Of a stretch of 64,000 nucleotides of DNA, positions 35,219-44,181 are shown piece by piece. Source of the DNA: Phreatobacter cathodiphilus (GTDB taxonomy: Bacteria; Pseudomonadota; Alphaproteobacteria; Rhizobiales; Phreatobacteraceae); assembly GCF_003008515.1 (NCBI RefSeq), contig NZ_CP027668.1, forward strand, positions 1,356,001-1,420,000, in the 5' to 3' direction. The translations under genes and the position numbers were made by a program. Position 1 is the stretch's first letter. The number at the start of each line of letters is the position of its first letter. A model generated the notes under the pieces. It saw nothing but the letters and a program-made list of their open reading frames with translations, had not been told where the DNA came from and searched no databases.

Positions 35219-35282
35219 GCGCCAAGTTGGCGCATGTCTTGTGCGCAAAATGGCGTAAGATGATCGCATGACGCCAAATTGG
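35219..35282. promoter_or_regulatory. Repeated dyads between mmsA and its LysR regulator
   Basis: The region holds a perfect dyad GCGCCAAGTTGGCGC (35219-35233), a related imperfect copy GCGCAAAATGGCG (35243-35255) and CCAAATTGG (35274-35282) overlapping the first codons of the regulator gene. They look like binding sites for the adjacent LysR protein. Confidence 0.55.
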
Positions 35283-36155
35283 GATCATGTCCGGGTCTTC
35301 CTCGCCGTGGCGCGCGCGCGCCAGTTTCTCGCCGCCGGGCGGGCGCTGTCGCTCGACCACGCGACGGTGGCCCGCCGCATCACGTTGCTGGAGGAACAGC
35401 TTGGTACCCAGCTCGTCGCCCGTTCGACGGCCGGCATCGCCCTGACGGTCGCCGGCGAGAAGTTCGTCGCCGCGGCAGAGGCCATGGAAACCGCCTGGCT
35501 CGACGCCCAGGCCGACGTCTCGCAAGTCGACCGGGTCATTTCCGGCACGGTGCGCATCGGCGCGCCGGAGGGTTTCGGCGCCCTGTTCCTCAGCGCCCGG
35601 CTCGGGCGTCTCGCGGCGCGCCATCCGGACCTCACCATCCAGCTCGTGCCGCTGCAGCGGACCATGTCGCTGTCGAAGCGCGACGCCGACCTTGCCGTGG
35701 TCATCGATCCGCCGACGGACGGGCGGCTCACGGTGCGCAAGCTGACCGATTACGGCCTCGGCATGTATGCGACGGAGCGCTACCTCGCCCGGCACGGCAC
35801 GCCGGAGACGCCGGAGGCGTTGCGCCGCCACCTGCTTGTCACCTCGGTGCAGGACCTGCACTATTCCCAGTCGCTGACCTATTATCCGCCGGCCTTCGAC
35901 GCGGGACAGCGACGCTTCGAATGCGCCAGCGTCCTCGCCCAGATGGCGGCGGTGAAGGCCGACGTCGGCATCGGCGTGCTCCACGACTATGCCGCGCGCG
36001 ATGCCGGGGGCCTCACGCGGGTGCTGCCGGAATTGACGATCCGGCGCACCTACCATCTCGTCGCCCATGTCGACACCCGGCGCATCGCCCGCATCGACGA
36101 GGCCTATCGGTTCCTCGTGGACGAGGTGGAGGCGGCGGAAGGACTGTTCCTCTGA
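35268..36155 (+). CDS. LysR-family transcriptional regulator, probable mmsA regulator
   Basis: This 295-residue protein has an N-terminal winged helix (residues about 4-62: VRVFLAVARARQFLAAGRAL, then LDHATVARRITLLEEQLG) and a LysR substrate-binding domain (from about 92, GTVRIGAPEGFGALFLSARL). It is divergent from mmsA with 164 bp between the start codons, the standard layout for a LysR activator and its target. The start codon lies beside a repeat unit, suggesting autoregulation. The inducer might be a semialdehyde or related acid, which is inference. Confidence 0.88.
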   Translation: MTPNWDHVRVFLAVARARQFLAAGRALSLDHATVARRITLLEEQLGTQLVARSTAGIALTVAGEKFVAAAEAMETAWLDAQADVSQVDRVISGTVRIGAPEGFGALFLSARLGRLAARHPDLTIQLVPLQRTMSLSKRDADLAVVIDPPTDGRLTVRKLTDYGLGMYATERYLARHGTPETPEALRRHLLVTSVQDLHYSQSLTYYPPAFDAGQRRFECASVLAQMAAVKADVGIGVLHDYAARDAGGLTRVLPELTIRRTYHLVAHVDTRRIARIDEAYRFLVDEVEAAEGLFL

Positions 36156-36165
36156 CGGCAGGGCA

Positions 36166-36903
36166 TCAGCCGCCGGGCGCCGGCATGGCGAGGTCGAGCG
36201 CCTCGGCGACCCGCGCGCTCGCCGGTCGAGCCAGCACATCCGCCGGCACCCCCACCTGCAGGATGTCGCCGCGGTCGATCACCGCCAGGCGATCGGCGAG
36301 ACCCGCCGCCTCGTCGAGATCGTGGGTGACGAGCAGGATCGGCACCCGCACCGCGGCGCGGATGGTGGCGAGCTCGGCGTGGAGTTCGCGGCGCACTCGA
36401 CGGTCCACGGCCGAGAAGGGTTCGTCGAGCAGCAGCACGGCGGGGTCGCGGGCCAGCGCCCGCGCCAGCGCCACGCGCTGCTGCTGGCCGCCGGAGAGCT
36501 CGGCGGGATAGCGCCGTTCCAGCCTGTCGAGATGGACGAGGGCGAGGAGCCGGCGCGCCTCGGCCTGCCGCTCCGCCGCGGGACGGTGGCCCATGGCGGC
36601 GGTGACGTTGGCGAGCGACGTCATGTGCGGGAAGAGCGCGTAGTGCTGGAAGACGAGGCCGGCGCGCCGCCGGTGCGGCGGCAGGGCGGTGCCGGCGGCG
36701 GTGTCGAGCCAGGTCTCGCCGCCGCATACCACCCGGCCAGCCGAAGGGGTGTAGAGCCCGGCGATGGCGCGCAGGATGGTGGTCTTGCCGCTGCCCGAGG
36801 GGCCGACGAGGGCAAGCATCTCGGCGGGCGCGCAGGACAGCGTCACGGCGAGCGGAATGGGCGCCGCCTGATGGAGTTCAACCGTCAGCCCCGGCTCATC
36901 CAT
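36166..36903 (-). CDS. modC: Molybdate ABC transporter ATPase ModC, lacking the MOP domain
   Basis: This 245-residue ATPase drives molybdate import with ModB and ModA. Walker A is GPSGSGKTT (about 34-42), the signature is LSGGQQQRVALARAL and Walker B is LLLDEPFSAVDRR. The protein stops after LARPASARVAEALDLA, so the C-terminal TOBE/MOP molybdate-binding domain of the roughly 350-residue E. coli-type ModC is missing. Its start overlaps the modB stop by 8 bp. It is the last gene of modABC and convergent with the LysR gene. Confidence 0.88.
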   Translation of the reverse strand: MDEPGLTVELHQAAPIPLAVTLSCAPAEMLALVGPSGSGKTTILRAIAGLYTPSAGRVVCGGETWLDTAAGTALPPHRRRAGLVFQHYALFPHMTSLANVTAAMGHRPAAERQAEARRLLALVHLDRLERRYPAELSGGQQQRVALARALARDPAVLLLDEPFSAVDRRVRRELHAELATIRAAVRVPILLVTHDLDEAAGLADRLAVIDRGDILQVGVPADVLARPASARVAEALDLAMPAPGG

Positions 36904-37564
36904 GGCGGCGCACCAGGCGGGCCGAGAGCAGCGAGGTCGTCGCCAGAGCCGCCACCGAGACGGCGACGAGGACAGCCGCCATGGCGTGGGCCGCCGCATC
37001 GTCGAAGGCCTGGACGCGGTCGTAGATGGCGATGGAGAGGGTGCGCGTCTCGCCCGGCAGAGACCCGCCGACCATCAGCACCACGCCGAACTCGCCGAGC
37101 GTATGGGCGAAGGTGAGAACCATGCCGGTGACGATTCCCGGCCAGGCCAGCGGCAGGTCGATGCGGCGCATGACCGTCAGCGGCGCCATGCCGGAGACGG
37201 CGGCAGCCTCCCGAACCTCCCGCGGGATGGCGCGGAAGGCCTGCACCATCGGCTGGATGGCGAAGGGCAGGTTGGCGATGACGGAGGCGATCAGCAGGGC
37301 CTCGAAGTGGAAGACGAGCTGGCGGCCGACGAGCGCCTGCCAGATCTGGCCGACGGGCGAGGCGGCCCCGAGCCCCACCAGCAGGTAATAGCCGAGCACG
37401 GTCGGCGGCAGCACCAGCGGCAGGGCGATCAGCGCCTCCACCAGACCCTGGGCGCGAAAGGGCCGGAAGGCGAGGCGGCGCGCCACGACGAAACCGATCG
37501 GCAGGAGGATGAGGACGGTGGCCGCGCCGAGCTTCAGCGACAGGGAGAGCGCGACCCAGTCCAT
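36896..37564 (-). CDS. modB: Molybdate ABC transporter permease ModB
   Basis: This 222-residue inner-membrane permease has about five hydrophobic segments, the family region LPLVLPPTVLGYYLL (about 48-62) and the ATPase-docking EAA loop AAAVSGMAPLTVMRRIDLPL (about 140-159), then FAHTLGEFGVVLMVGG. It forms the membrane channel for molybdate with ModC. It follows modA after 3 bp and overlaps modC, so the three are one transcription unit. Confidence 0.92.
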   Translation of the reverse strand: MDWVALSLSLKLGAATVLILLPIGFVVARRLAFRPFRAQGLVEALIALPLVLPPTVLGYYLLVGLGAASPVGQIWQALVGRQLVFHFEALLIASVIANLPFAIQPMVQAFRAIPREVREAAAVSGMAPLTVMRRIDLPLAWPGIVTGMVLTFAHTLGEFGVVLMVGGSLPGETRTLSIAIYDRVQAFDDAAAHAMAAVLVAVSVAALATTSLLSARLVRRHG

Positions 37565-37567
37565 TCG

Positions 37568-38356
37568 TCAGGACTCTTCGCCGGCGATGAGGAAGCCGTG
37601 GCGCCGGAAGATCACCCGCGCCTCCGGCGTCCGGAGATAGGCGTAGAAGTCGCGCGCCACCGGACCCGCCGTCTTCATCAGCGCCATGCGCTGGCGCAGC
37701 GGCAGGTGCCAGTCCGCCGGAACGAGGACGAAGCTGCCGAGCGCCCTGACCTGCGGCGCCAGCACCAGCGAATGGGCGACGAGGCCGCCCTGGGCCGATC
37801 CGCTCGTGGCGAAACGCACGGCCTGCGCGATGTCCTCGCCGATGGCGAGCCGGCCCTGCAGCGGCTCCCACAGGCCCTGGCCCTTCAGCACCTGTTCCGC
37901 CGCGCGGCCATAGGGCGCATGTTCCGGGCTGGCAATGGCGAAGCGCGTGACCCGGCCGTCCATCAGTGCCGCGCGCAGGTCCGCGAGGGCGGCATCGGCC
38001 TTCAGCGGCGAGCCGTGCGGGACGAAGAGCGCGAGGCGCCCCTCGGCATAGACCTCGCCGCGGTCGGCCGCGAGGCCCGCATCGGCGAGCTGGAAGACGA
38101 AGCCCTCGTCGGCGGAGAGGAAGAGCTGGAACGGCGCGCCCTGGCGAATCTGCCGGGTGAAGTTGCCGGAGGCGCCATAGACCACCGAGACCTCCTGGCC
38201 GGTCGCCTGCCGGAAGGCGACGACGAGTTCGTCCATGGCGGCCTTGACGCTGGCCGCCACGGCGATCTGCGGCGCCTGGCCGAAGGCGGGCGTGACCAGC
38301 GCGGCGGCGAGGCCGGCCGCCAGCATCAGGCGGCGGAGAGGGTCGGTGAGGGCCAT
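37568..38356 (-). CDS. modA: Molybdate ABC transporter substrate-binding protein ModA
   Basis: This 262-residue periplasmic protein has a signal peptide (LRRLMLAAGLAAALVTPAFGQ) and the ModA marks VAASVKAAMDELVVAF, VVYGASGNFTRQIRQGAPF and LFLSADEGFVFQLAD. It binds molybdate for delivery to ModB. The start codon lies 12 bp from the ModE-like operator at 38369-38392, so the operon should be shut off when ModE is bound. Confidence 0.9.
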   Translation of the reverse strand: MALTDPLRRLMLAAGLAAALVTPAFGQAPQIAVAASVKAAMDELVVAFRQATGQEVSVVYGASGNFTRQIRQGAPFQLFLSADEGFVFQLADAGLAADRGEVYAEGRLALFVPHGSPLKADAALADLRAALMDGRVTRFAIASPEHAPYGRAAEQVLKGQGLWEPLQGRLAIGEDIAQAVRFATSGSAQGGLVAHSLVLAPQVRALGSFVLVPADWHLPLRQRMALMKTAGPVARDFYAYLRTPEARVIFRRHGFLIAGEES

Positions 38357-38368
38357 GGTCGGCTCCAG

Positions 38369-38392
38369 CGATATTTCCGTACGGCTATATCG
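38369..38392. promoter_or_regulatory. ModE-like operator upstream of modABC
   Basis: The 24-bp element has arms CGATAT and ATATCG around a CCGTACGG core and is symmetrical except for two central-flank positions. The spaced TATA-type arms resemble ModE boxes, and it sits between modE and modA. Confidence 0.7.
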
Positions 38393-38411
38393 CGTCGGAG
38401 CGCGGCTCCTG

Positions 38412-38768
38412 TCAATCGCCGTCCCGGCGCAGCAGCCCCACCAGGGTCGCCGTCTCGGCGGCCGATCCCGTCCTCAGCTTGTCCTCCATGGCGCGGAAGG
38501 CGGCGAGCACGGTGCGGCCGGCCTCCGTCAGCTCGGCGCCGCCGCCGTCCCGTCCGCCCTTGGAAGAAGCGACGAGCGGTGCGGCGAACATGGCATTCAT
38601 CGCCTCCACCAGCAGCCAGGCGCGCTTGTAGCTCATGCCCATGCGGCGCCCGGCCGCAGCGATGGAGCCGGTGTCGCGGATCCCCTCCAGCAGGTCGGCC
38701 TTGCCCGGTCCGAGCCTCAGTCCGGGGGCGAAATCGACGCGCAGGGTGATGAGCGGAGCGCTGGCCAC
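38412..38768 (-). CDS. modE: Short ModE-type regulator (winged helix only)
   Basis: This 118-residue protein matches only the N-terminal DNA-binding part of ModE: LGPGKADLLEGIRDTGSIAAAGRRMGMSYKRAWLLVEAMN spans residues about 19-58, with the wing GGRDGGGAELTEAGRTVLAAF after it. The C-terminal molybdate-binding di-MOP domain of the full 260-residue ModE is absent. It lies upstream of modA on the same strand with the operator in between, so it probably represses modABC and perhaps itself. How it would sense molybdate is unclear. Confidence 0.85.
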   Translation of the reverse strand: MASAPLITLRVDFAPGLRLGPGKADLLEGIRDTGSIAAAGRRMGMSYKRAWLLVEAMNAMFAAPLVASSKGGRDGGGAELTEAGRTVLAAFRAMEDKLRTGSAAETATLVGLLRRDGD

Positions 38769-38837
38769 GTGGGTCCCATCGGTGCGGCGGAGGAGGCCGC
38801 AGCCTAGCCACGGCGAAGCTAACTGTCAGCCGGAAGG

Positions 38838-38882
38838 AAAAGAGCCCGGCGCCCACGGGGGCGGACCCGTGGAGGCCGGGCT
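38838..38882 (-). terminator. Rho-independent terminator of the RND efflux operon
   Basis: On the minus strand a 17-bp stem with two mismatches (AGCCCGGCCTCCACGGG) and a 6-base loop is followed by TTTT. It lies 45 bp past the RND pump stop codon. Confidence 0.85.
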
Positions 38883-38926
38883 CCCGTGCCCCCGCGCGCC
38901 GTCGAGGCCGCGCAGGGACGCGTTCG

Positions 38927-41900
38927 CTATTCCGCGGCGACGCGGATGGGGCGCGGCGCCTCGCCCGGGGGCGAAGCGTCGGCGGGCAGCAGCAGCGGCG
39001 GTGCGCCGTGTCCGCCATGGCCCGCATGGGCCTCGTCCGTTTCGTCGGAGGGGCCGACGAAACGGCCGAAGATCCAGCCGAAGAAGCGGCCGACGTCATC
39101 CATCACCGTATAGAACGACGGCACGAAGACGAGGCTGAGCACGGTCGAGACCAGGAGGCCGCCGATCACCGCGATGGCCATCGGCGCGCGGAACTCGCCG
39201 CCGTCGCCGGCGCCGAGGGCCGGCGGGATCATGCCGGCGCCCATGGCGAGGGTGGTCATGATGATCGGGCGGGCGCGCTTGCGGCCGGCGTCGAGAATGG
39301 CCTCGCGGCGGCTCATGCCCTCACGCGTCTTCTCCACCGCGAAATCGACCAGCATGATCGCGTTCTTGGTGACGATGCCCATCAGCATGAGGATGCCGAT
39401 GACCACCGGCATGGAGATGGCGTTGTTGGTGAGCAGCAGGGCGATGATGACGCCGCCGAGGGAGAGCGGCAGCGACATCAGGATGGTCAGCGGCTGGAAC
39501 ACCGAGTGGAACAGCAGCACGAGCACTCCGAGCACCATCAGCAGGCCCGTGCCCATGGCCATGGCGAAGCCCTGGAACACCTCCTCCATCACCTCCGCGT
39601 CGCCGCCGCGCTGGAACGAGACGCCGGCGGGCAGGTTGCGCGCGGCCGGAAGGGCGAAGACCTTTTCCAGGGCCGGGCCGATCTCCAGCCCGCCGCCGAG
39701 GTCGGTGCCGATATTGACGCGGCGCACCCGGTTGTAGCGTTCGATGGAGGAGGGGCCCTGGCCGAAGGTGATGTCGGCGACGGCCGTCAGCGGCACCTGC
39801 TGGCCCGACGGCGTCGTCACCGTCAGCGCCGAGAGGATGTCGAGCCTGGCGCGCGCGTCCGTGTCGAGCTGCACGCGGATCGGGACGAGCCGGTCGCCGG
39901 CATTGAACTTGGCGAGGTTCGCCGCCACGTCGCCGATCGTGGCGATGCGCACCGCTTCGGAGATCTGGTCGGTGGTGATGCCGTAGCGCGCGGCTTCGTC
40001 GGTCTTCGGAACGATGCGGATTTCCGGCCGGTCGAGGCCCGCCGTGGCCGCGACGTTCACGAAGCCGGGGATCTGGCGCATCTCCGCTTCGAGATTGGCC
40101 ACCGCTTTCGACAGGTTCGCCGCGTCGTTGCCGCGCACGATGATGGAGAGCTCCCGCTCGCCGCGATCGTTGACGTACCAGGCGCGGATGTCCGGGATCT
40201 GGGTGAAGAGCGGCGAGGTCGCCTGCTGGATCTGGCGCTGCTTGCGCTCGCGCTTCGACTTGTGGACCAGTCGGACGATCACCGTGGCGCGTCGGATCTC
40301 CAGCGTTCCCACCGGGTTCGAGCCGCCGATGACGAGGACGGATTCCACCTCCGGCGTCTTCTCGCGGATCAGCTTGGCGAGCTGGTCGGAGCGCGCCCGC
40401 GTGTCCTCCAGCGTCGAGCCCGGCGGCAGCTCCATGGAGATGACGAAGCGCGCCTCGTCGGGGAAGGGGATGAAGCCGGTGGGCAGGAACTTCACCGCCC
40501 AGATCGACACCGCGAAGACGCCGATGCCGGCGAGCAGCGTCAGGTAGCGGAAGCGGATCGTTCCCGACAAAAAGCGCAGATAGCTCCGCATCAGGATGCC
40601 GTCCTTCGGCTCCTTGTGCGCGTGCGGCCTGAGGAAATAGGCCGCCAGCATGGGCGTGATCAGTCGGGCCACCAGCAGCGAGAACAGCACGGCGATGGCG
40701 ACGACGAGGCCGAACTGCTTGAAGTACTGGCCGGCGATGCCGCCCATGAACGACACCGGCGCGAAGACGGCGACGATGGTCAGCGAGATGGCGATGACGG
40801 CGAGGCCGATCTCGTCCGCCGCCTCCATGGAGGCGCGGTAGGGCGACTTGCCCATCTTCATGTGTCTGACGATGTTCTCGATCTCGACGATGGCGTCGTC
40901 GACCAGGATGCCGGTCACCAGGATGATGGCCAGCAGCGAGACGAGGTTCATCGAGAAGCCCATCATGTCGATCACCCAGAAGGTCGGGATGATCGACAGC
41001 GGCAGCGCCACGGCGGAGATGAGCGTGGCGCGGAAATCGCGCAGGAACAGGAAGACGACGATGACGGTGAGGCCGGCGCCCTCCAGCAGCATGGTCATGG
41101 CCGAGGTGTGGTTGCCGGCCGTGTAGTTCACCGAGTTGTCGATCTCGGTAAAGGTGATGCTGGGATGGGCGGCCCGCAGTTCATTGATCTTGGCGCGGGC
41201 CAGCGCCGCGACCCGCACGTCGGAGGCGCCCTTCGAGCGGAAGACCTGGAAGGCGACCGTCGGGATTTCGCCGTTGAGGCGTGTGAAGCTCTTCGGTTCC
41301 TCGTAGAGATCGGTGACCGTGCCGAGGTCGGAGAGCACCACCTCTCGCCCGGCGGGGAGCACGATGCGGGTGGAGGCGAGTTCCTCCACCGTCTGCGCGC
41401 CCGCCAGCGTGCGGATCGACTGCTGCTGGCCGCCAATGTCGCCCTGGCCGCCGGCGAGGTCGACATTGGTGGCGCGAAGCTGGCGGTTGACGTCGCCCGC
41501 GGTGATGCCGAGGGCCATCAGCCGGTTGGGATCGAGCGCGACGCGGATCTCGCGCAGCACGCCGCCGTTGCGGCTGATGCGGCCGATGCCGCGCAGGCCC
41601 TGCAGCTCGCGCTTCACCGTGTCGTCGACGAACCAGGAGAGCTGCTCGAGGGTCTTGGCGGGGGCAGCGACGGCCACCGTCATGATGGCCTGATTCTCGA
41701 TGTCGAGCCGCTCGATGATCGGCTCGTCGATGTTGCGCGGCAGATCGGCGCGGATCTTGGCGATGGCGTCCTTGACGTCATTCAGCGCCCGGTCGGTGTT
41801 CACCTCGAGGCGGAACTCCACCACCGTCGACGACTGGCCGTCGGTGAGGTTGGAGATGACGTTCTTGACGCCGGTGATGTTGGCGACCGCGTCCTCGACG

Positions 41901-42106
41901 CGCTTGGAGATCTGGCTCTCGAGCTCGGCCGGCGCGGCGCCCGCCTGGGTCACCCGCACCTGGATGAGCGGCACGTCGATGTTGGGAAAGCGCGTGATCG
42001 GCAGGTTGTTGTAGCTCATCCAGCCGAGGAAGCAGAGCACGATGAACAGCACGATCGAGGGGACCGGCTGCCGGATCGAATAGGCGGAGATGTTGAAGGA
42101 CGACAT
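38927..42106 (-). CDS. RND efflux transporter permease
   Basis: This 1059-residue pump belongs to the hydrophobe/amphiphile RND family. It has the N-terminal SIRQPVPSIVLFIVLCFLGW segment, two large periplasmic loops, a second membrane cluster near 335-480 and a third from about 860. The proton-relay acidic pair is present in ILVTGILVDDAIVEIENI (near 400). The C-terminal tail is His/Pro-rich. It is the last gene of a TetR-adaptor-pump operon; no outer-membrane channel gene is present, so a TolC-type partner must be elsewhere. The exported compounds are unknown. Confidence 0.92.
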   Translation of the reverse strand: MSSFNISAYSIRQPVPSIVLFIVLCFLGWMSYNNLPITRFPNIDVPLIQVRVTQAGAAPAELESQISKRVEDAVANITGVKNVISNLTDGQSSTVVEFRLEVNTDRALNDVKDAIAKIRADLPRNIDEPIIERLDIENQAIMTVAVAAPAKTLEQLSWFVDDTVKRELQGLRGIGRISRNGGVLREIRVALDPNRLMALGITAGDVNRQLRATNVDLAGGQGDIGGQQQSIRTLAGAQTVEELASTRIVLPAGREVVLSDLGTVTDLYEEPKSFTRLNGEIPTVAFQVFRSKGASDVRVAALARAKINELRAAHPSITFTEIDNSVNYTAGNHTSAMTMLLEGAGLTVIVVFLFLRDFRATLISAVALPLSIIPTFWVIDMMGFSMNLVSLLAIILVTGILVDDAIVEIENIVRHMKMGKSPYRASMEAADEIGLAVIAISLTIVAVFAPVSFMGGIAGQYFKQFGLVVAIAVLFSLLVARLITPMLAAYFLRPHAHKEPKDGILMRSYLRFLSGTIRFRYLTLLAGIGVFAVSIWAVKFLPTGFIPFPDEARFVISMELPPGSTLEDTRARSDQLAKLIREKTPEVESVLVIGGSNPVGTLEIRRATVIVRLVHKSKRERKQRQIQQATSPLFTQIPDIRAWYVNDRGERELSIIVRGNDAANLSKAVANLEAEMRQIPGFVNVAATAGLDRPEIRIVPKTDEAARYGITTDQISEAVRIATIGDVAANLAKFNAGDRLVPIRVQLDTDARARLDILSALTVTTPSGQQVPLTAVADITFGQGPSSIERYNRVRRVNIGTDLGGGLEIGPALEKVFALPAARNLPAGVSFQRGGDAEVMEEVFQGFAMAMGTGLLMVLGVLVLLFHSVFQPLTILMSLPLSLGGVIIALLLTNNAISMPVVIGILMLMGIVTKNAIMLVDFAVEKTREGMSRREAILDAGRKRARPIIMTTLAMGAGMIPPALGAGDGGEFRAPMAIAVIGGLLVSTVLSLVFVPSFYTVMDDVGRFFGWIFGRFVGPSDETDEAHAGHGGHGAPPLLLPADASPPGEAPRPIRVAAE

Positions 42107-42117
42107 GGCCCGCCTCC

Positions 42118-43266
42118 TCAGCGCTGCACGGCCGCGACCGGGGTCACCCGGTCGCCGTTGCGCACGAAGCTGCCCGAAACCGAGACCACCTCCTCGCCCT
42201 CGGCGAGGCCGTCGCGGATCTCGACCCGCCCCTGGGCGCGCAGGCCCGGCACCACGGTCCGCGTCTCCACGACGCCGTTCTTCACCACCTGGACGGTCGT
42301 GGTCGGCCCGAACATCACCGCCGACAGCGGCACGGTGAGGCCGGTGGAGCGCGCCACCTCGACGGTCGCACGGCCGAAGGCGCCGAGCGGCGGGCGCTCG
42401 TCGGCGGTCAGGGTGACGCGGACACGGCCGAGCCGGTTTGTGCGGTTCACCTCCGGCGCGACCAGACGGACGGTGCCGGCGAAGGGCTTATCGTAGCCCG
42501 CCGCCTCGATCGTCGCCGGTTGGCCGGGACGCATGCGGGCCAGCGTCGTCTCCGGCACGTCGGCCTCGAGCTCGACCTCGGAGTCGGCGATGATGCGGAA
42601 GAGCGGATCGCCGGCCGCGGCGGCCAGAGCGCCGAGGCGTGCCGTGCGGCGGGAGATGGTGCCGCCGACCCTGGCCTTGATCTCGGTGCGCGCGATGCGC
42701 AGCTCGATGTCGCGGCGCTGGGCCCGGGCGAGCACGAGGTCGGCCTCGGCGAGTGCGAGGGCGTTGGTCGCGGATTCGACCCGCGCCCCGGCGCTGCGGG
42801 CGGCGCTCGTCCGCTGGTCGAGCGCATCCGCGGTGGATGCGCCGCTGCGCTGGAGCTGCTGGGTGCGCTCGAGCTGCTGCTGGGCGAGGGTGCGGGCGGC
42901 CGTCGCTTCGGTGATCTGCGCCCGCGCCTGGGCGATCGCGGCCTCGGCGCGGCTGATCTGGGCGGCGTTCTGCGCGAGCTGGACGTCGAGCATCTCGCGG
43001 TTGAGGCGGGCGAGCACCTGGCCGGCGACGACCTTGTTTCCCTCCTCGGCGAGGATCTCGACGATGGTCAGGCCGTCGACCTCCGGCGAGACCATGACCT
43101 CGTCGCGGGCGACGAAGGAGCCGGTGACGATGACGGTCTCGCGCAGCTCGGTGCGTGCGGCCGCCGCGACCGTGATGGCGGGCGCGACCGTCTGGGCACC
43201 TGCGGCGCCGGCGAGGGCGCCGGCCAGAATGCCGGCGAGAACGAGGGAGCGGACAGGGGCGGTCAT
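42118..43266 (-). CDS. RND efflux periplasmic adaptor (membrane fusion protein)
   Basis: This 382-residue protein has a signal peptide (LVLAGILAGALAGAAGAQ), a lipoyl-like domain split by a long coiled-coil hairpin (about 100-185, with LAQQQLERTQQLQRSGASTA), and C-terminal beta-barrel domains (LFRIIADSEVELEADVPE). It bridges the inner-membrane pump to an outer-membrane channel. The ATG overlaps the TetR gene's stop by 4 nt and the pump gene starts 11 bp after its stop, so expression is coordinated. Confidence 0.9.
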   Translation of the reverse strand: MTAPVRSLVLAGILAGALAGAAGAQTVAPAITVAAAARTELRETVIVTGSFVARDEVMVSPEVDGLTIVEILAEEGNKVVAGQVLARLNREMLDVQLAQNAAQISRAEAAIAQARAQITEATAARTLAQQQLERTQQLQRSGASTADALDQRTSAARSAGARVESATNALALAEADLVLARAQRRDIELRIARTEIKARVGGTISRRTARLGALAAAAGDPLFRIIADSEVELEADVPETTLARMRPGQPATIEAAGYDKPFAGTVRLVAPEVNRTNRLGRVRVTLTADERPPLGAFGRATVEVARSTGLTVPLSAVMFGPTTTVQVVKNGVVETRTVVPGLRAQGRVEIRDGLAEGEEVVSVSGSFVRNGDRVTPVAAVQR

Positions 43267-43889
43267 GGGGTGTTCAGCCTATCGTCGGCCGGCGTGGCGG
43301 GTGGCAGCAGCATGGAACGCAGGATGGAAAACATCAGCGCGACATGGGGCTCGGGGTCGAAACGGGTGTCGCGGGCGCGCCGCAGCATGAGGCCGTCGGC
43401 GAAGGTGATGAGGAACTGCACGGCACGTTCGAGGTCGGCGTCGGGATGGGTCTGTCCGCGGTCGCGGGCCATATCCAGCGCGAATCGCATTTTCGCTTCG
43501 ATGAAGGCGTCGATCTTCTTACGCAGGTCGCCGATCTGCGGATTTCGGGTCGCCTCCGACATGATCTCGACCCAGAGCTGGCAGCTCTCCCTGGGCTCCT
43601 CGATCATGTGGAAGCGGGCGAGGGCCTCAAAGGCGGCCCAGATGTCCGGAGCCTGGGCGAGGGCTGCGAAACCATCGCCCACCTCGGCGAAGTCCCGCTC
43701 GCACAGGCCTTCGATCATCGCCTCCTTGGAGGGGAAGTAGCGATAGAGGTTGCCCGGGCTCATGCCGGCCTCGGCGCAAATCTCGCTCATCGACGTGCCG
43801 TGGAAGCCGGAGCGCACGAAACAGCGCTCGGCGGCATCGAGAATGGCCGTCTTGCGGTCGATGCGTTGGGCAGTGTCGATCCGCGGCAT
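43263..43889 (-). CDS. TetR-family transcriptional regulator of the RND operon
   Basis: This 208-residue repressor has a TetR helix-turn-helix at about residues 12-58 (RKTAILDAAERCFVRSGFHG, then EICAEAGMSPGNLYRYFPSK) and a helical ligand-binding domain with the TetR_C-like FHMIEEPRESCQLWVEIMSE. It is first in the operon with the adaptor and pump, so it should repress all three, including itself, until an effector binds. ATG 43887-43889 starts just before the helix-turn-helix; an ATG ending at 43922 is possible but has no ribosome site. Confidence 0.88.
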   Translation of the reverse strand: MPRIDTAQRIDRKTAILDAAERCFVRSGFHGTSMSEICAEAGMSPGNLYRYFPSKEAMIEGLCERDFAEVGDGFAALAQAPDIWAAFEALARFHMIEEPRESCQLWVEIMSEATRNPQIGDLRKKIDAFIEAKMRFALDMARDRGQTHPDADLERAVQFLITFADGLMLRRARDTRFDPEPHVALMFSILRSMLLPPATPADDRLNTP

Positions 43890-43956
43890 GGCGACGGGTG
43901 TCCTCGGGGCAGGGAACTCCATAAAACAGGGCGAAACGCACTGCAACAAAAAAGAG

Positions 43957-43970
43957 AATGAACATTCATT
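43957..43970. promoter_or_regulatory. Candidate TetR operator
   Basis: AATGA-ACAT-TCATT is an inverted repeat in an AT-rich patch 68 bp upstream of the TetR gene start. It resembles AcrR/TetR-type operators in other efflux loci. Confidence 0.6.
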
Positions 43971-44181
43971 TTTATGAGACCGCCCGTAAGGCAGTGCCCC
44001 TTGGGCCTGCCGCCTGACCAACGCCTCAACGCGCCGTTCGGCCGGCGTTCATCGGAGGAACACGGTCGCAGCGAAATGGCGTCTTGCATGCGCCATCAAC
44101 GGGTGGTGACCTCGCATGGTCGGCAGGGAACGGCGCAGCCTTGCGAGGCCCCTGGACCCGACCCCAAGGAAGGACACGTCC

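Noticed and set aside
39008-42496. A 1162-codon open frame on the + strand opposite the RND pump
   Set aside because: It shadows the RND permease and part of the adaptor; its composition is biased and it contains no membrane or enzyme motif.
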